The notes: a model not told the origin generated them from the sequence alone. 64,000 nt of DNA from Streptomyces sp. NBC_01255 (GCF_036226445.1 NZ_CP108474.1:2108001-2172000), one strand, 5' to 3'. Numbered from the stretch's first letter, positions 1 to 10,556 are shown. Made by a program: numbers and translations.

Positions 1-562
1 CCGAGAAGAGGACGACGAAGAAACCGACCGTGGACCAGACGAGGACCACCATCACGCAGATGAGGGCGAGGTCCGGGTCACCCAGCCAGTCCGGCTGGAT
101 ACTGCCAAGACCGACGAGCTTCAGCGCGGAGTTGATGGCTCCGCTGTTCGGGTTGTACGCGAACTGGAAGAGCAGCGCGACAATCACGATCGACAGCACC
201 TGCGGGAAGAAGTACACGATCTTGTAGAACGATGATCCGCGCACTCCCGCGATGGCCGCTCCCCGGCGGCGCCGACCGCCGACATTGAGCATGAACGCGA
301 AGAACAGCGCGAGCCCGACGGTCACCAGTGGCAGCACCACGGCGAAGGTCAGACTGTGCTGGAGAGATTTCCAGAAGATCTCGTCGTCCAGCATTCTGCT
401 GTAGTTGTCGAATCCGACCATTCCGAATTCGGGACTCAGTCCGGTCCAGTCCGTGAACGAGTAGTAGATGGACTGGATGAACGGCCAGATGACGAAGAGC
501 GCGTAGAGCGCGAGGGGAGCCGCGAGGAACCCCACGATGAAACGGTTCTTGCCGTGCTGCAT
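1..562 (-). CDS. ngcF: Sugar ABC transporter permease NgcF-type (3' end outside window)
   Basis: Inner-membrane permease of a binding-protein-dependent sugar importer (MalF-type family), most likely for N-acetylglucosamine and N,N'-diacetylchitobiose. The visible 187 codons start MQHGKNRFIVGF and hold hydrophobic segments near residues 10-30, 70-95 and 110-135; the conserved EAA loop must lie beyond the window edge. The start is the ATG at 560-562, with a weak GGTAGGA directly upstream. It lies 100 bp downstream of the substrate-binding gene ngcE on the same strand, the usual ngcE-F-G order. The identification as NgcF rests on family resemblance plus the ngcE neighbour. Confidence 0.88.
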   Translation of the reverse strand, partial: MQHGKNRFIVGFLAAPLALYALFVIWPFIQSIYYSFTDWTGLSPEFGMVGFDNYSRMLDDEIFWKSLQHSLTFAVVLPLVTVGLALFFAFMLNVGGRRRRGAAIAGVRGSSFYKIVYFFPQVLSIVIVALLFQFAYNPNSGAINSALKLVGLGSIQPDWLGDPDLALICVMVVLVWSTVGFFVVLFS

Positions 563-619
563 TCCTACCGACCCCGATCTTCCCGCGGAGGCGCGCCGCC
601 GGTGCCGCGCGCGAAGGAA

Positions 620-656
620 CCGGGGCCCGCTCCCGGTCGGCGGGAAGGGGCCCCGG
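620..656 (-). terminator. Intercistronic stem-loop between ngcE and ngcF
   Basis: CCGGGGCCC (620-628) pairs with GGGCCCCGG (648-656), and CCC/GGG pairing inside the loop can extend the hairpin. There is no U-tract. Hairpins between a binding-protein gene and its permease genes commonly cause partial termination or protect the 3' end, so that the binding protein is made in excess. That role is an inference here. Confidence 0.5.
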
Positions 657-662
657 CACTGC

Positions 663-2111
663 TCACTGGTGCTTGTAGTGCTTGATGTTCGGGTCCTTGG
701 CCGCCTCGTCGGCGAACTTCTGGATCTTCTTGATCGTCTCGGCCGGGGTCGCGCGGCCGGCCATCATCTCGCCGATACAGGCGACGCCGATCTTCTCCTT
801 CTGCAGGGCGACGTACCAGTCCTGCAGGCGCGGGTTGACGACGTTCTGGCCGGCCTTCTGCAGGGCGGCGACACCGGACTTGAGGCCCGGGGTCAGCTCG
901 ATGCCGTCGGTGCCGCCATTGAAGGCGGAGAGGGACTTCACGGACTGCGTGAAGTTCTTCGACGAGGCCTCGCTGAGCATGATGCGCAGCTGCTCCATGC
1001 CGCCCTCGGCGTTCGCCGCCTTGGCCGGGACGATGAAGGGCTCGCCGCCGGAGGCCCACATGGTGCCGAAGGGCATCTTGTCGGAGGCGTCGAGGCCGGT
1101 CGGCGCGGAGACGGCCAGGTCGAAGTCGGCCGGCATGGTCTTCGCCGCCTCGTTCTCGACCCAGGAGCCGTTCGGGATGAAGAGCGCCTTGTTCTCGGTC
1201 CAGGCGGTCTGCGACTGGATGTGGTCGAGGCCGGGGGTGCCCTTGAGGATGTAGCCCTTGCGCTGGAGCTCGTAGTACGCCTCGAAACAGGCCTTGACCG
1301 CGGGGTGCTCCCAGGCCTTCGGCTCCAGGTTGTCGATGGCGTCCAGGACCTCGCGGCCGCCGACCTTGCCGATCATCGGGTAGAGCGAGAAGGGCAGGTA
1401 GTACGGGTGCTTGCCCGCGTACGTCCAGCCGGCGATGCCCTTCTTCTTGGCCTTCTCGCAGACGGCCAGCATCTCGTCCCAGGTCTCGGGGTACTTCGCA
1501 TCGAGGGAGTCGAGCAGCTTCTGCGAGTACCAGACGCCGTAGACGGTGTAGGCGTAGTAGAGGACCCAGACCGGGGCCCCGTCGAACTGGCCCATCTCGA
1601 CGATGCCGGGCCGCAGGGTGTCGCGGACCGTCTTCTTCGGGTCGTCGATGGAGGGCGCGTCGAGGAGGGCGGTGAGGTCCGCCAGCTGCTTCTGGCCGAC
1701 GAGGACGCCCATGTCCATCTGCTCGGCGCCGGAGTTGTCGATGAGGTCCGGCGGGTTGCCGCCGTTGAAGCGCGGCTGGAGGACCGTCGTGATCTTCTGA
1801 GTGGGGGTGAACTTGACCTTGGCCTTGGGGTAGTTCTTCTCGTAGATCGTGATCGCGTCCTTGGCGTACTGCTGGCCGAAACCGCCGTCGAAGAGGACGA
1901 AGTCGAGCGCCGCCCCCTCGTTCACCCCGAGCGGGTTCTTTTCGGACTTCGTACCCTTCTCGACCTTTTCGTTACTGTCGCCGCTGCTGCTCGCGCAGGC
2001 GGACAGGAAACCCATCGTCGGAACCGAGATCAGACCGATCGCCGCGGAACGCTTGATCAGATCGCGACGGCCGAGGCCGCCCTCATTGGTGTGTGCGGAG
2101 GTGGATCCCAT
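663..2111 (-). CDS. ngcE: N-acetylglucosamine/diacetylchitobiose-binding lipoprotein NgcE
   Basis: Extracellular solute-binding protein (family 1) that captures GlcNAc and chitobiose for an ABC importer. The N-terminus carries a twin-arginine-like RRDLIKRSAAIG stretch and a lipobox ending LSAC, so it should be a membrane-anchored lipoprotein. The 482 residues are typical for NgcE. The ATG at 2111 is preferred because GAGG sits 8 nt upstream; the in-frame TTG two codons earlier is too close to that site. It is first in the ngc operon, and a DasR-like palindrome overlaps its likely promoter. No ATPase gene is nearby; Streptomyces sugar importers usually share the MsiK ATPase, which is known for the family and not visible here. 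Confidence 0.92.
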   Translation of the reverse strand: MGSTSAHTNEGGLGRRDLIKRSAAIGLISVPTMGFLSACASSSGDSNEKVEKGTKSEKNPLGVNEGAALDFVLFDGGFGQQYAKDAITIYEKNYPKAKVKFTPTQKITTVLQPRFNGGNPPDLIDNSGAEQMDMGVLVGQKQLADLTALLDAPSIDDPKKTVRDTLRPGIVEMGQFDGAPVWVLYYAYTVYGVWYSQKLLDSLDAKYPETWDEMLAVCEKAKKKGIAGWTYAGKHPYYLPFSLYPMIGKVGGREVLDAIDNLEPKAWEHPAVKACFEAYYELQRKGYILKGTPGLDHIQSQTAWTENKALFIPNGSWVENEAAKTMPADFDLAVSAPTGLDASDKMPFGTMWASGGEPFIVPAKAANAEGGMEQLRIMLSEASSKNFTQSVKSLSAFNGGTDGIELTPGLKSGVAALQKAGQNVVNPRLQDWYVALQKEKIGVACIGEMMAGRATPAETIKKIQKFADEAAKDPNIKHYKHQ

Positions 2112-2265
2112 GCTCAAGTCCTCGCCTTCATTCAGGACTCAGGCGGTGTACCGGTCGCCCGTACTCACTCGCCACAGGCGAAGGGCCCCGCCACCGCGGT
2201 CATTTGCAGCCGGGTCGTGCACGCGTCATGCCGTCGTCGGAGTGTTCCGACTGGGCTGGACGCCG

Positions 2266-2281
2266 ACAGGTATAGTCCACT
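2266..2281. promoter_or_regulatory. DasR response element (dre)-like site upstream of ngcE
   Basis: ACAGGTATAGTCCACT matches the dre consensus ACTGGTCTAGACCACT at 13 of 16 positions. On the minus strand it overlaps TATACC, a plausible -10, with TTGCTC 18 nt further upstream as a possible -35. A repressor bound here would block ngcE transcription. DasR is the GntR-family GlcNAc regulator of Streptomyces and is released by glucosamine-6-phosphate; binding here is inferred from sequence only. Confidence 0.65.
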
Positions 2282-2401
2282 TCCCTTCACCTGAGCAAGA
2301 TCGAAAGCAGGTTTCCGCAACCATCTTTCCCGAGTTGAGACCTCCGGGATAAGCGCGCCGAATCTGCGGCGTTTCGTCCAACCGTTGGCCCCGTAACACC
2401 C

Positions 2402-2434
2402 TTGACAGCACATCAGACCTCCACATATTGGAGG
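2402..2434 (+). promoter_or_regulatory. Vegetative-type promoter overlapped by an operator-like palindrome
   Basis: TTGACA (2402-2407) is a perfect -35 hexamer, followed after 17 nt by ATATTG. Over the -10 region lies a perfect inverted repeat, CCTCCA-N5-TGGAGG (2418-2434). It points toward the FG-GAP gene about 215 bp downstream, which would give a long leader. The operator reading is inference. Confidence 0.45.
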
Positions 2435-2650
2435 CGTTGCCGCGCCATTGATGGGACCCAACCGTGCGGAGATGGGAGGTGAAGGGGCAAAGGCGGACAT
2501 ACGTCCGTGACCGAAACAGTTGTGTCACAGACACCCCGTGAGATGAAGATTCTGTAAGGAGGATCCGGGATCATAGAGGTCTCGCCGACGCCCGTCCTCG
2601 CGACGGAGGCGCGGCGAACCTGCCTGTTTCCTACGCATATGGAGTCTTAC

Positions 2651-3592
2651 GTGGCCAACTCTTCTGGCCTGAACCGCACGGGTGTTCTGTCCCGTGTCAC
2701 TGTCGCGGCGATAACGGCCGGCCTGCTCGCCACCACGACGGCCGCCGTCGCGGCGGACGCGCCGGTCGCCACCCCGCGCGCGGCGGAGGTCTCCGTCGCC
2801 GCACCGCAGTCGGACCGCGTGTCCGCCGCCGGCGCTTCCGACGCAACGGCCCGCGCGGAGGTCCGCTACCTGCAGGGTGTCTCCGGCGACCTCCTGTACT
2901 ACTACCAGCCGACCGGCGAGGGCGGCTACGCGAGCCGCAAGTACGCCAATGACACCTGGGGGGGCATGAAGTGGGCCCAGCAGGCGGACAACGACGGTAA
3001 CGGCATCGCCGACGACCTCTGGGGCTGGAGCAAGGCCGGCCGCCTCTCGTACGCCGCGGGCGAGTCCTCGTCCACCCAGCTCGTCGACGTCGGCGGTGGC
3101 TGGAACATGTACAGCAAGCTGCTCTCCCCGGGGCAGCTCGGTGGCGGCTCCGCGGCGGACATCCTCGCCCGCGACTCGAGCGGCAACCTGTGGCTGTACC
3201 TCGGCTACGGCAACGGCAAGCTCACCGGCCGTTACAAGGTCGGTCCCGGCTGGAACTCGTACAGCCAGATCGCCGGTGTCGGCGACCTGAGCGGTGACGG
3301 CAAGACCGACATCGTCGCCCGCGACGGCAGCGGTGTCCTGTACCTGTACAAGGGCACGGGCAACTACCGCTCGCCGTTCGCCACCCGCACCAAGATCGGT
3401 GGCGGCTGGGGCGGCTACAACCACCTCATGGGCGTCGGCGACATCACCGGCGACGGGCGCGCCGACCTGCTCGCGCGTGACACGTCCGGCAGGCTCTACC
3501 GCTACTCGGGCAAGGGCATCGCGTCGTCGCCGTTCTCGGGCCGTGTCCTGATCGGCACCAGCGGCTGGAACACCTACCGCATGATGTTCTGA
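2651..3592 (+). CDS. Secreted FG-GAP/VCBS repeat protein
   Basis: Exported protein of 313 residues with a Sec signal (hydrophobic ITAGLLATTTAAVAA followed by ADA). Four or five FG-GAP/VCBS-type repeats follow, each with a calcium-binding-like loop such as DLSGDGKTDIVARD or DITGDGRADLLARD, alternating with aromatic GGGWN/GPGWN turns. It should fold as a beta-propeller-like extracellular module. There is no catalytic domain, so a binding or adhesive role is likelier than an enzymatic one. GTG 2651 is chosen because GGAG lies 6 nt upstream; the ATG at 2639 has no ribosome site. A strong terminator follows. Similar small FG-GAP proteins are common in Streptomyces and mostly uncharacterised. Confidence 0.88.
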   Translation: MANSSGLNRTGVLSRVTVAAITAGLLATTTAAVAADAPVATPRAAEVSVAAPQSDRVSAAGASDATARAEVRYLQGVSGDLLYYYQPTGEGGYASRKYANDTWGGMKWAQQADNDGNGIADDLWGWSKAGRLSYAAGESSSTQLVDVGGGWNMYSKLLSPGQLGGGSAADILARDSSGNLWLYLGYGNGKLTGRYKVGPGWNSYSQIAGVGDLSGDGKTDIVARDGSGVLYLYKGTGNYRSPFATRTKIGGGWGGYNHLMGVGDITGDGRADLLARDTSGRLYRYSGKGIASSPFSGRVLIGTSGWNTYRMMF

Positions 3593-3612
3593 TCATCGCC
3601 TCCGGCGCAGCG

Positions 3613-3650
3613 AAAGGGCCCCGCTCCTCTTCCGAGGAGCGGGGCCCTTT
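3613..3650. terminator. Bidirectional terminator between the FG-GAP gene and acnA
   Basis: Perfect 17-bp stem (3613-3629 with 3634-3650) with a TTCC loop. A run of A at the start and T at the end makes it work on either strand, serving the two convergent genes. Confidence 0.9.
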
Positions 3651-3672
3651 CCCGTTACCGGATCCGGTGGCG

Positions 3673-6456
<2,784 letters not shown>

Positions 6457-6457
6457 C

Positions 6458-6476
6458 TAAGGTAAGGCTTAGTTAG
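6458..6476. promoter_or_regulatory. Iron-box-like (DmdR1/IdeR) site upstream of acnA
   Basis: TAAGGTAAGGCTTAGTTAG matches the actinobacterial iron box TTAGGTTAGGCTAACCTAA at 13 of 19 positions, including the central TAGGC-like core. It lies 68-86 bp upstream of the acnA start. A second half-element, CCCTTACC (6481-6488), mirrors GGTAAGG (6461-6467). Iron-dependent regulation of a [4Fe-4S] enzyme is sensible but inferred. Confidence 0.55.
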
Positions 6477-6518
6477 GGAACCCTTACCGGGCAGGCGGCC
6501 ACGGTGCGCCGTAAGCAG

Positions 6519-6538
6519 TTATCTCGATGTCGAGATAA
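6519..6538. promoter_or_regulatory. 20-bp palindrome TTATCTC-N6-GAGATAA upstream of acnA
   Basis: Perfect inverted repeat: TTATCTCGA, TG, TCGAGATAA. It is about 130 bp upstream of the acnA start and matches the site at 8086-8105 just ahead of the HTH-MurA gene, with the same ATCTC-N6-GAGATAA core. Outside these two sites I did not notice the motif elsewhere in the window. Confidence 0.6.
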
Positions 6539-6603
6539 CTCTAGTGCATCCCCGCCGCTCGGTCATGCCCGGCCGCCCTGTGGATCCGAGGTGGCGTTCG
6601 TCT

Positions 6604-6686
6604 CTCCGGGGTCCGTACGGTCTACTCCGGGGTCCGTACGGTCTACTCCGGGGTCATCCCGTCTGCTTCGGGGTCCGTCCGGCCTG
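6604..6686. repeat. Tandem 21-bp repeat, about four copies
   Basis: Two identical copies of a 21-bp unit beginning CTCCGGGGTCCGTACGG (6604-6624, 6625-6645) are followed by two diverged copies (6646-6665, 6666-6686). The repeat sits in the gap between the aconitase upstream region and the 3' end of the mycothiol-dependent enzyme gene. It is not a CRISPR array because there are no spacers. It may vary in length between strains. Confidence 0.85.
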
Positions 6687-6705
6687 CCGGGCTCCGTCTC
6701 CCGGG

Positions 6706-7566
6706 TCAGGGGGTGGCGACGAGTTCGCCGAGCCGTGTCGCGAGCCACGGCCTGCGGCCGCCCGCCCGCATCCGGCCCGAGGCGATCGCCTTCCAGATCG
6801 GCGTGCGCCGGAAGGAGACGAGCAGGAAGGCCGTCGGATCCACCGTGATCCTGCAGTCGTACGCGCGCGGCGGGGCGTCACGGGTCACCGCCATCGTCCC
6901 GTCGTCGACGACGACCGCAAGGCGCGGACCCCCCTTGACCACCAGGTCGAACGCGATGCGGACCCCGCGCGCCTTCGCCGGGTCCAGGGCCAGGCCCATC
7001 ATCGTCGGCATCGACTGCCCGATCACCAGGCTCGCCTCGTCCCGGCCGATCGGCCACGGGAGCCCGGCGCCGCGCGCGATGTCCAGACCGTGCACGAGGC
7101 TCTCACTGAGCATCAGACCGGTCACCACCGCCACCGTGAGCGTCGGCTCCGGCCCGTACCAGGGCGCGGTGACCGGGGTGTCCGGGGCGAGGTTTTTGGT
7201 GCCGCGCAGGAACGTCTCGCCCCGTTCGGCGAGGAGGTCGCCGAGCCGGGCGCGCCCCTCGCCGTCGAGCAGGCCGATCGAGGTGGCGTTCAGGGCCGTG
7301 ATCCGCTCGACGAAGGGCAGCTCGCCCGGCGGGAGGATGCCGCCCCAGTCCAGGGAGCCGTCGGCGGTGACGACGGAGCCGTACGCGAGGTACACGGACG
7401 CGAGGTGCGCGCCGACGTCGCCGACGCTCCACCTCGGGACACCGGCGGGGGCGTCCAGGTCGGGGACCTCGCGGAGCAGTCGCGCGAGGCGCGGGATCGC
7501 GGCGGCCAGCGCGGCGCGGGTCTTCTCGTGCTCGGAGACGGGATCGAACGTCGTGACGGCACCCAT
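6706..7566 (-). CDS. Maleylpyruvate isomerase-family mycothiol-dependent protein (DinB fold)
   Basis: Cytosolic four-helix-bundle protein of the mycothiol-dependent isomerase/MDMPI family. The signature W-S-V-G-D-V-G-A-H-L near residues 50-60 supplies a metal-binding-type His and the WxxxDxxAH pattern of the family. It probably uses mycothiol as cofactor or thiol substrate; the substrate cannot be read from sequence. Three ATGs in a row (7590, 7578, 7566) each follow a repeat-like GGGAGTGGC; the last is chosen because it gives a usual-length 286-residue protein with a GGGAG site 4 nt upstream. No operon partner; the next gene is divergent. Confidence 0.75.
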   Translation of the reverse strand: MGAVTTFDPVSEHEKTRAALAAAIPRLARLLREVPDLDAPAGVPRWSVGDVGAHLASVYLAYGSVVTADGSLDWGGILPPGELPFVERITALNATSIGLLDGEGRARLGDLLAERGETFLRGTKNLAPDTPVTAPWYGPEPTLTVAVVTGLMLSESLVHGLDIARGAGLPWPIGRDEASLVIGQSMPTMMGLALDPAKARGVRIAFDLVVKGGPRLAVVVDDGTMAVTRDAPPRAYDCRITVDPTAFLLVSFRRTPIWKAIASGRMRAGGRRPWLATRLGELVATP

Positions 7567-7706
7567 GCCACTCCCCATGCCACTCCCCATGCTGCGGACG
7601 GGCCCGCAGATTACCGCCGAGTAGGAGGGCAGCGGTAGACACGGCGACGGACACCGATGGCCGCGCACGGATGGCCGGGGACGGCCGACGGGCCGAGGAT
7701 CGAGCC

Positions 7707-8063
7707 ATGTTCAACGGCGCGCACGTGATTCTCTACACCCAGGACGCGGAGGCCGACCGCGCCTTCCTCAAGGACGTCCTCGGCTTCGACCATGTCGACG
7801 CCGGCCGGGGCTGGCTCATCTTCAAGCTGCCCCCCGCCGAGATCGCCGTGCACCCCACGGAGGGCGAGCCGAAGCACGAGGTCTACCTCATGTGCGAGGA
7901 CATCACCCGGACCCTGACGGCGCTGGAGGACCGGGGCGCCGAGATCTCACGCCCCATCACCGACCAGGGCTGGGGCCTGCTCGCGGCCGTCCGGCTGCCG
8001 AGCGGCACCGAACTCCCCCTGTACGAACCGCGTCACCCGACCGCGCACACGCTGTCACCCTGA
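7707..8063 (+). CDS. VOC (glyoxalase/bleomycin-resistance) superfamily protein
   Basis: Small cytosolic protein of 118 residues with a vicinal-oxygen-chelate fold: HVILYTQDAEADRAFLKDVLGF at the start, a second beta-alpha half from HEVYLMCEDITRTLTAL, and a C-terminal LPLYEPRHP. Putative metal ligands include the first-strand His and the Glu of LPLYEP. Such proteins are dioxygenases, glyoxalase-like enzymes or antibiotic-binding proteins; the function is open. ATG 7707 is used since the fold begins at MFNGAHVILY and GAGG lies upstream. Confidence 0.82.
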   Translation: MFNGAHVILYTQDAEADRAFLKDVLGFDHVDAGRGWLIFKLPPAEIAVHPTEGEPKHEVYLMCEDITRTLTALEDRGAEISRPITDQGWGLLAAVRLPSGTELPLYEPRHPTAHTLSP

Positions 8064-8085
8064 CGGCCCACCCCAATGACGAGCG

Positions 8086-8105
8086 CCATCTCATATCTGA
8101 GATAA
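8086..8105. promoter_or_regulatory. Operator-like site ATCTC-N6-GAGATAA before the HTH-MurA gene
   Basis: CCATCTC-ATATCT-GAGATAA ends 9 bp before the start codon of the HTH-MurA gene, a position where a bound repressor would block initiation. It shares both half-sites and spacing with the palindrome at 6519-6538. The encoded protein has an XRE-type HTH and is the obvious candidate ligand, which is inference. Confidence 0.55.
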
Positions 8106-8114
8106 CGTGACGCC

Positions 8115-9644
8115 ATGGCAGACGACTACCTCGTACGCATCGGCAAGCTCATCCGTGACGCCCGGCAGCACCGTGGCTGGACACAGACGCAGCTTGCCGA
8201 GGCACTGGCCACGAGCCAGAGCGCCGTCAACCGGATCGAGCGCGGCAACCAGAACATCAGCCTTGAGATGATCGCCCGGATCGGCGAGGCCCTCGACAGC
8301 GAGATCGTGTCCCTGGGTTACGCGGGACCCATGCACCTCCGCGTCGTCGGACGCCGCCGGCTCTCCGGAGCCATCGACGTCAAGACGAGCAAGAACGCCT
8401 GTGTCGCGCTGCTCTGCGCCTCGCTCCTCAACAAGGGCCGCACGGTCCTGCGCCGGGTCGCCCGCATCGAGGAGGTCTTCCGGCTCCTGGAGGTCCTCAA
8501 CTCCATCGGGGTGCGCACCCGCTGGATCAACGACGGGGTGGACCTGGAGATCGTGCCGCCGGCCGAGCTGGACATGGAGTCCATCGACGCCGAGGCCGCG
8601 ATCCGCACCCGCTCGATCATCATGTTCCTCGGCCCGCTGCTGCACCGCATGGACCGCTTCAAGCTGCCGTACGCCGGCGGCTGCGACCTCGGTACGCGCA
8701 CGATCGAGCCGCACATGATCGCGCTGCGCCGCTTCGGCCTGGACATCACGGCCACCGAGGGGATCTACCACGCGCAGGTCGAGCGCTCGGTCTCCCCCGA
8801 CCGCCCGATCGTCCTGACCGAGCGCGGCGACACGGTGACCGAGAACGCGCTGCTCGCCGCCGCCCGCCACGACGGCGTGACGGTCATCCGCAACGCCTCC
8901 TCCAACTACATGGTCCAGGACCTGTGCTTCTTCCTGGAGGCGCTGGGCGTCCGGGTCGACGGCATCGGCACGACGACCCTGACCGTGCACGGCGTGCCGC
9001 AGATCGACGTCGACGTCGACTACTCCCCCTCCGAGGACCCGGTCGAGGCGATGAGCCTGCTCGCGGCGGCGGTCGTCACCGAGTCGGAGCTGACGATCCG
9101 CCGGGTCCCGATCGAGTTCATGGAGATCGAGCTCGCGGTCCTGGAGGAGATGGGCCTCGACCACGACCGCTCGGCGGAGTACGCGGCGGACAACGGCCGT
9201 ACGCGCCTGGTCGACCTGACGGTCCGCCCCTCCAAGCTGGAGGCGCCGATCGACAAGATCCACCCGATGCCCTTCCCGGGTCTGAACATCGACAACGTCC
9301 CCTTCTTCGCGGCCATCGCGGCCACGGCGCAGGGCAAGACCCTCATCCACGACTGGGTCTACGACAACCGCGCCATCTACCTCACCGACCTCAACCGCCT
9401 CGGCGGCCGTCTCCAGCTCCTCGACCCCCACCGCGTCCTGGTCGAGGGCCCCACGCGCTGGCGCGCCGCCGAGATGATGTGCCCGCCGGCCCTGCGCCCC
9501 GCGGTGGTCGTCCTCCTGGCGATGATGGCGGCCGAGGGCACGTCGGTCCTGCGGAACGTGTACGTCATCAACCGCGGCTACGAGGAGCTCGCGGAGCGCC
9601 TGAACTCGGTCGGCGCGCAGATCGAGATCTTCCGGGACATCTGA
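8115..9644 (+). CDS. HTH-fused UDP-N-acetylglucosamine 1-carboxyvinyltransferase (MurA-like)
   Basis: Fusion of an N-terminal XRE-type helix-turn-helix (about residues 7-60, WTQTQLAEALATSQSAVNRIERG) to a complete EPT/MurA domain (about 72-509). MurA transfers enolpyruvate from PEP to UDP-GlcNAc, the first committed step of peptidoglycan synthesis. The catalytic Cys is present (Cys190 in GGCDLGTR), as is the Lys-Asn pair (K93-N94). The general-base Asp appears to be D393 in NIDNVPF if a 3-residue insertion is accepted. Streptomyces also have a conventional murA elsewhere, so this paralogue may be a regulator that senses UDP-GlcNAc or PEP, or an enzyme that controls its own gene. An operator-like palindrome lies right before it and a clear terminator follows. 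Confidence 0.88.
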   Translation: MADDYLVRIGKLIRDARQHRGWTQTQLAEALATSQSAVNRIERGNQNISLEMIARIGEALDSEIVSLGYAGPMHLRVVGRRRLSGAIDVKTSKNACVALLCASLLNKGRTVLRRVARIEEVFRLLEVLNSIGVRTRWINDGVDLEIVPPAELDMESIDAEAAIRTRSIIMFLGPLLHRMDRFKLPYAGGCDLGTRTIEPHMIALRRFGLDITATEGIYHAQVERSVSPDRPIVLTERGDTVTENALLAAARHDGVTVIRNASSNYMVQDLCFFLEALGVRVDGIGTTTLTVHGVPQIDVDVDYSPSEDPVEAMSLLAAAVVTESELTIRRVPIEFMEIELAVLEEMGLDHDRSAEYAADNGRTRLVDLTVRPSKLEAPIDKIHPMPFPGLNIDNVPFFAAIAATAQGKTLIHDWVYDNRAIYLTDLNRLGGRLQLLDPHRVLVEGPTRWRAAEMMCPPALRPAVVVLLAMMAAEGTSVLRNVYVINRGYEELAERLNSVGAQIEIFRDI

Positions 9645-9669
9645 GAGACCGTCGGACCTTTCGACGCCA

Positions 9670-9703
9670 GGCGGCCGGGACCCTGTGGAGGGTCCCGGCT
9701 GCC
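9670..9703 (+). terminator. Terminator after the HTH-MurA gene
   Basis: 14-bp stem (9670-9683 with 9690-9703, one G-T type mismatch) and a 6-nt loop, followed by TTGTTC. It ends the HTH-MurA transcript. The rest of the gap to 9843 shows no gene. Confidence 0.8.
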
Positions 9704-9843
9704 GTTGTTCGTGGTGGGGGTGCGCTCGTCGGTTTCCGGGGTGACCGCGGCCGGCACGACGGCTTCGGGCACCGCGATTACCGTGGGCGTCACCGCGGCC
9801 ATGTTCGAGCCGGCGGCATGATGGCCGAGGCGAGAAGAGGGCA

Positions 9844-10491
9844 ATGATTGCGCAGAGTTCCTGGCGCCGGCGCCATGTCGTGCCCGTCGCCAGGGAAGCA
9901 GGACTTGTCCCGGACGGCAGTGTGTTCAGAATGTCGGGGGAACGCGGCGACTGCGCGGTGCTCGAGCTGCAAGCGCACCCGATGGATCCTAAGCGCCAGA
10001 GCTTCTTCGTCCGGGTGTCCATCGTTCCGCTGACGGAGCGTGCCTGGACCCAGCGCCGGCACTGGGATCAGGCCAAGGACCACCCTCCCAGTTCGGGCTC
10101 CGGGATGCTGAGGTGGGAAGTGACGCCACCTGCGGCTGTGGCTTTCGATCCCCTGAGCGACAGCTCGGTCAGCGGTCTGTGGACGTACGGAGCAGGCGTC
10201 GAACCGGAGCAGTGCGCACAGCAGTTGATCGAAACGCTGCGCGAGCATACGTTTCCTGCCATGCGGCGATTCCTGGACCGCGATGCCCTGGCGGCTGAGA
10301 TGCGACAGCGGTCCGACCAGCTGCGGCATCGTCGTCCGCCCGGTTGGGCAGCCGTACTCCTCAGCGTGGACCGGGTGCCATCGACAGCCCTGGAACCCTT
10401 GCTGGAGGGGGTGGAAGCCGACTATCCGCTTGCGGATGAGTTCGTCGCCTGGGCCCGGGAGTACGCGGCACGGCGCGGTACGGCAGGCTGA
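9844..10491 (+). CDS. Hypothetical protein, possibly DUF4304-like
   Basis: Cytosolic protein of 215 residues with no signal or membrane segment. The middle has a RQSFFVRVSIVPLTERAW strand pattern and a GVEPEQCAQQLIETLREHTFPAMRRFLDRDALA helix, an arrangement reminiscent of DUF4304-type proteins; I am not certain of the family. Third-position GC is clearly lower than in neighbouring genes, which hints at an accessory origin. GAGAAGAGGG lies just upstream of ATG 9844. It precedes a SMI1/KNR4-type gene by 65 bp on the same strand, so the two may form an accessory unit. Confidence 0.6.
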   Translation: MIAQSSWRRRHVVPVAREAGLVPDGSVFRMSGERGDCAVLELQAHPMDPKRQSFFVRVSIVPLTERAWTQRRHWDQAKDHPPSSGSGMLRWEVTPPAAVAFDPLSDSSVSGLWTYGAGVEPEQCAQQLIETLREHTFPAMRRFLDRDALAAEMRQRSDQLRHRRPPGWAAVLLSVDRVPSTALEPLLEGVEADYPLADEFVAWAREYAARRGTAG

Positions 10492-10556
10492 CGCCTCCTT
10501 GATCCGCGCCTCGGCGGGCCGCTTCCGGTTCAGCACACGACACGTTGGAGGAAGAG

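Larger units (their letters stand above)
2112..2650. other. 539-bp divergent intergenic region, rich in palindromes
   Basis: Separates ngcE (minus) from the FG-GAP gene (plus). It holds the DasR-like site at 2266-2281, a consensus-like plus-strand promoter at 2402-2434 with a palindrome over its -10, and two short perfect inverted repeats: CGGAC-ATAC-GTCCG (2494-2507) and GTGTC-ACA-GACAC (2522-2534). AAGGAGG at 2558-2564 has no start codon at a usable distance. No convincing reading frame is visible. Confidence 0.6.

Noticed and set aside
2558..2580. Small gene after AAGGAGG at 2558-2564
   Set aside because: No ATG/GTG/TTG at a usable distance followed by a codon-biased frame.
6604..6686. 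CRISPR array
   Set aside because: Units are directly adjacent without spacers and diverge; no cas genes.
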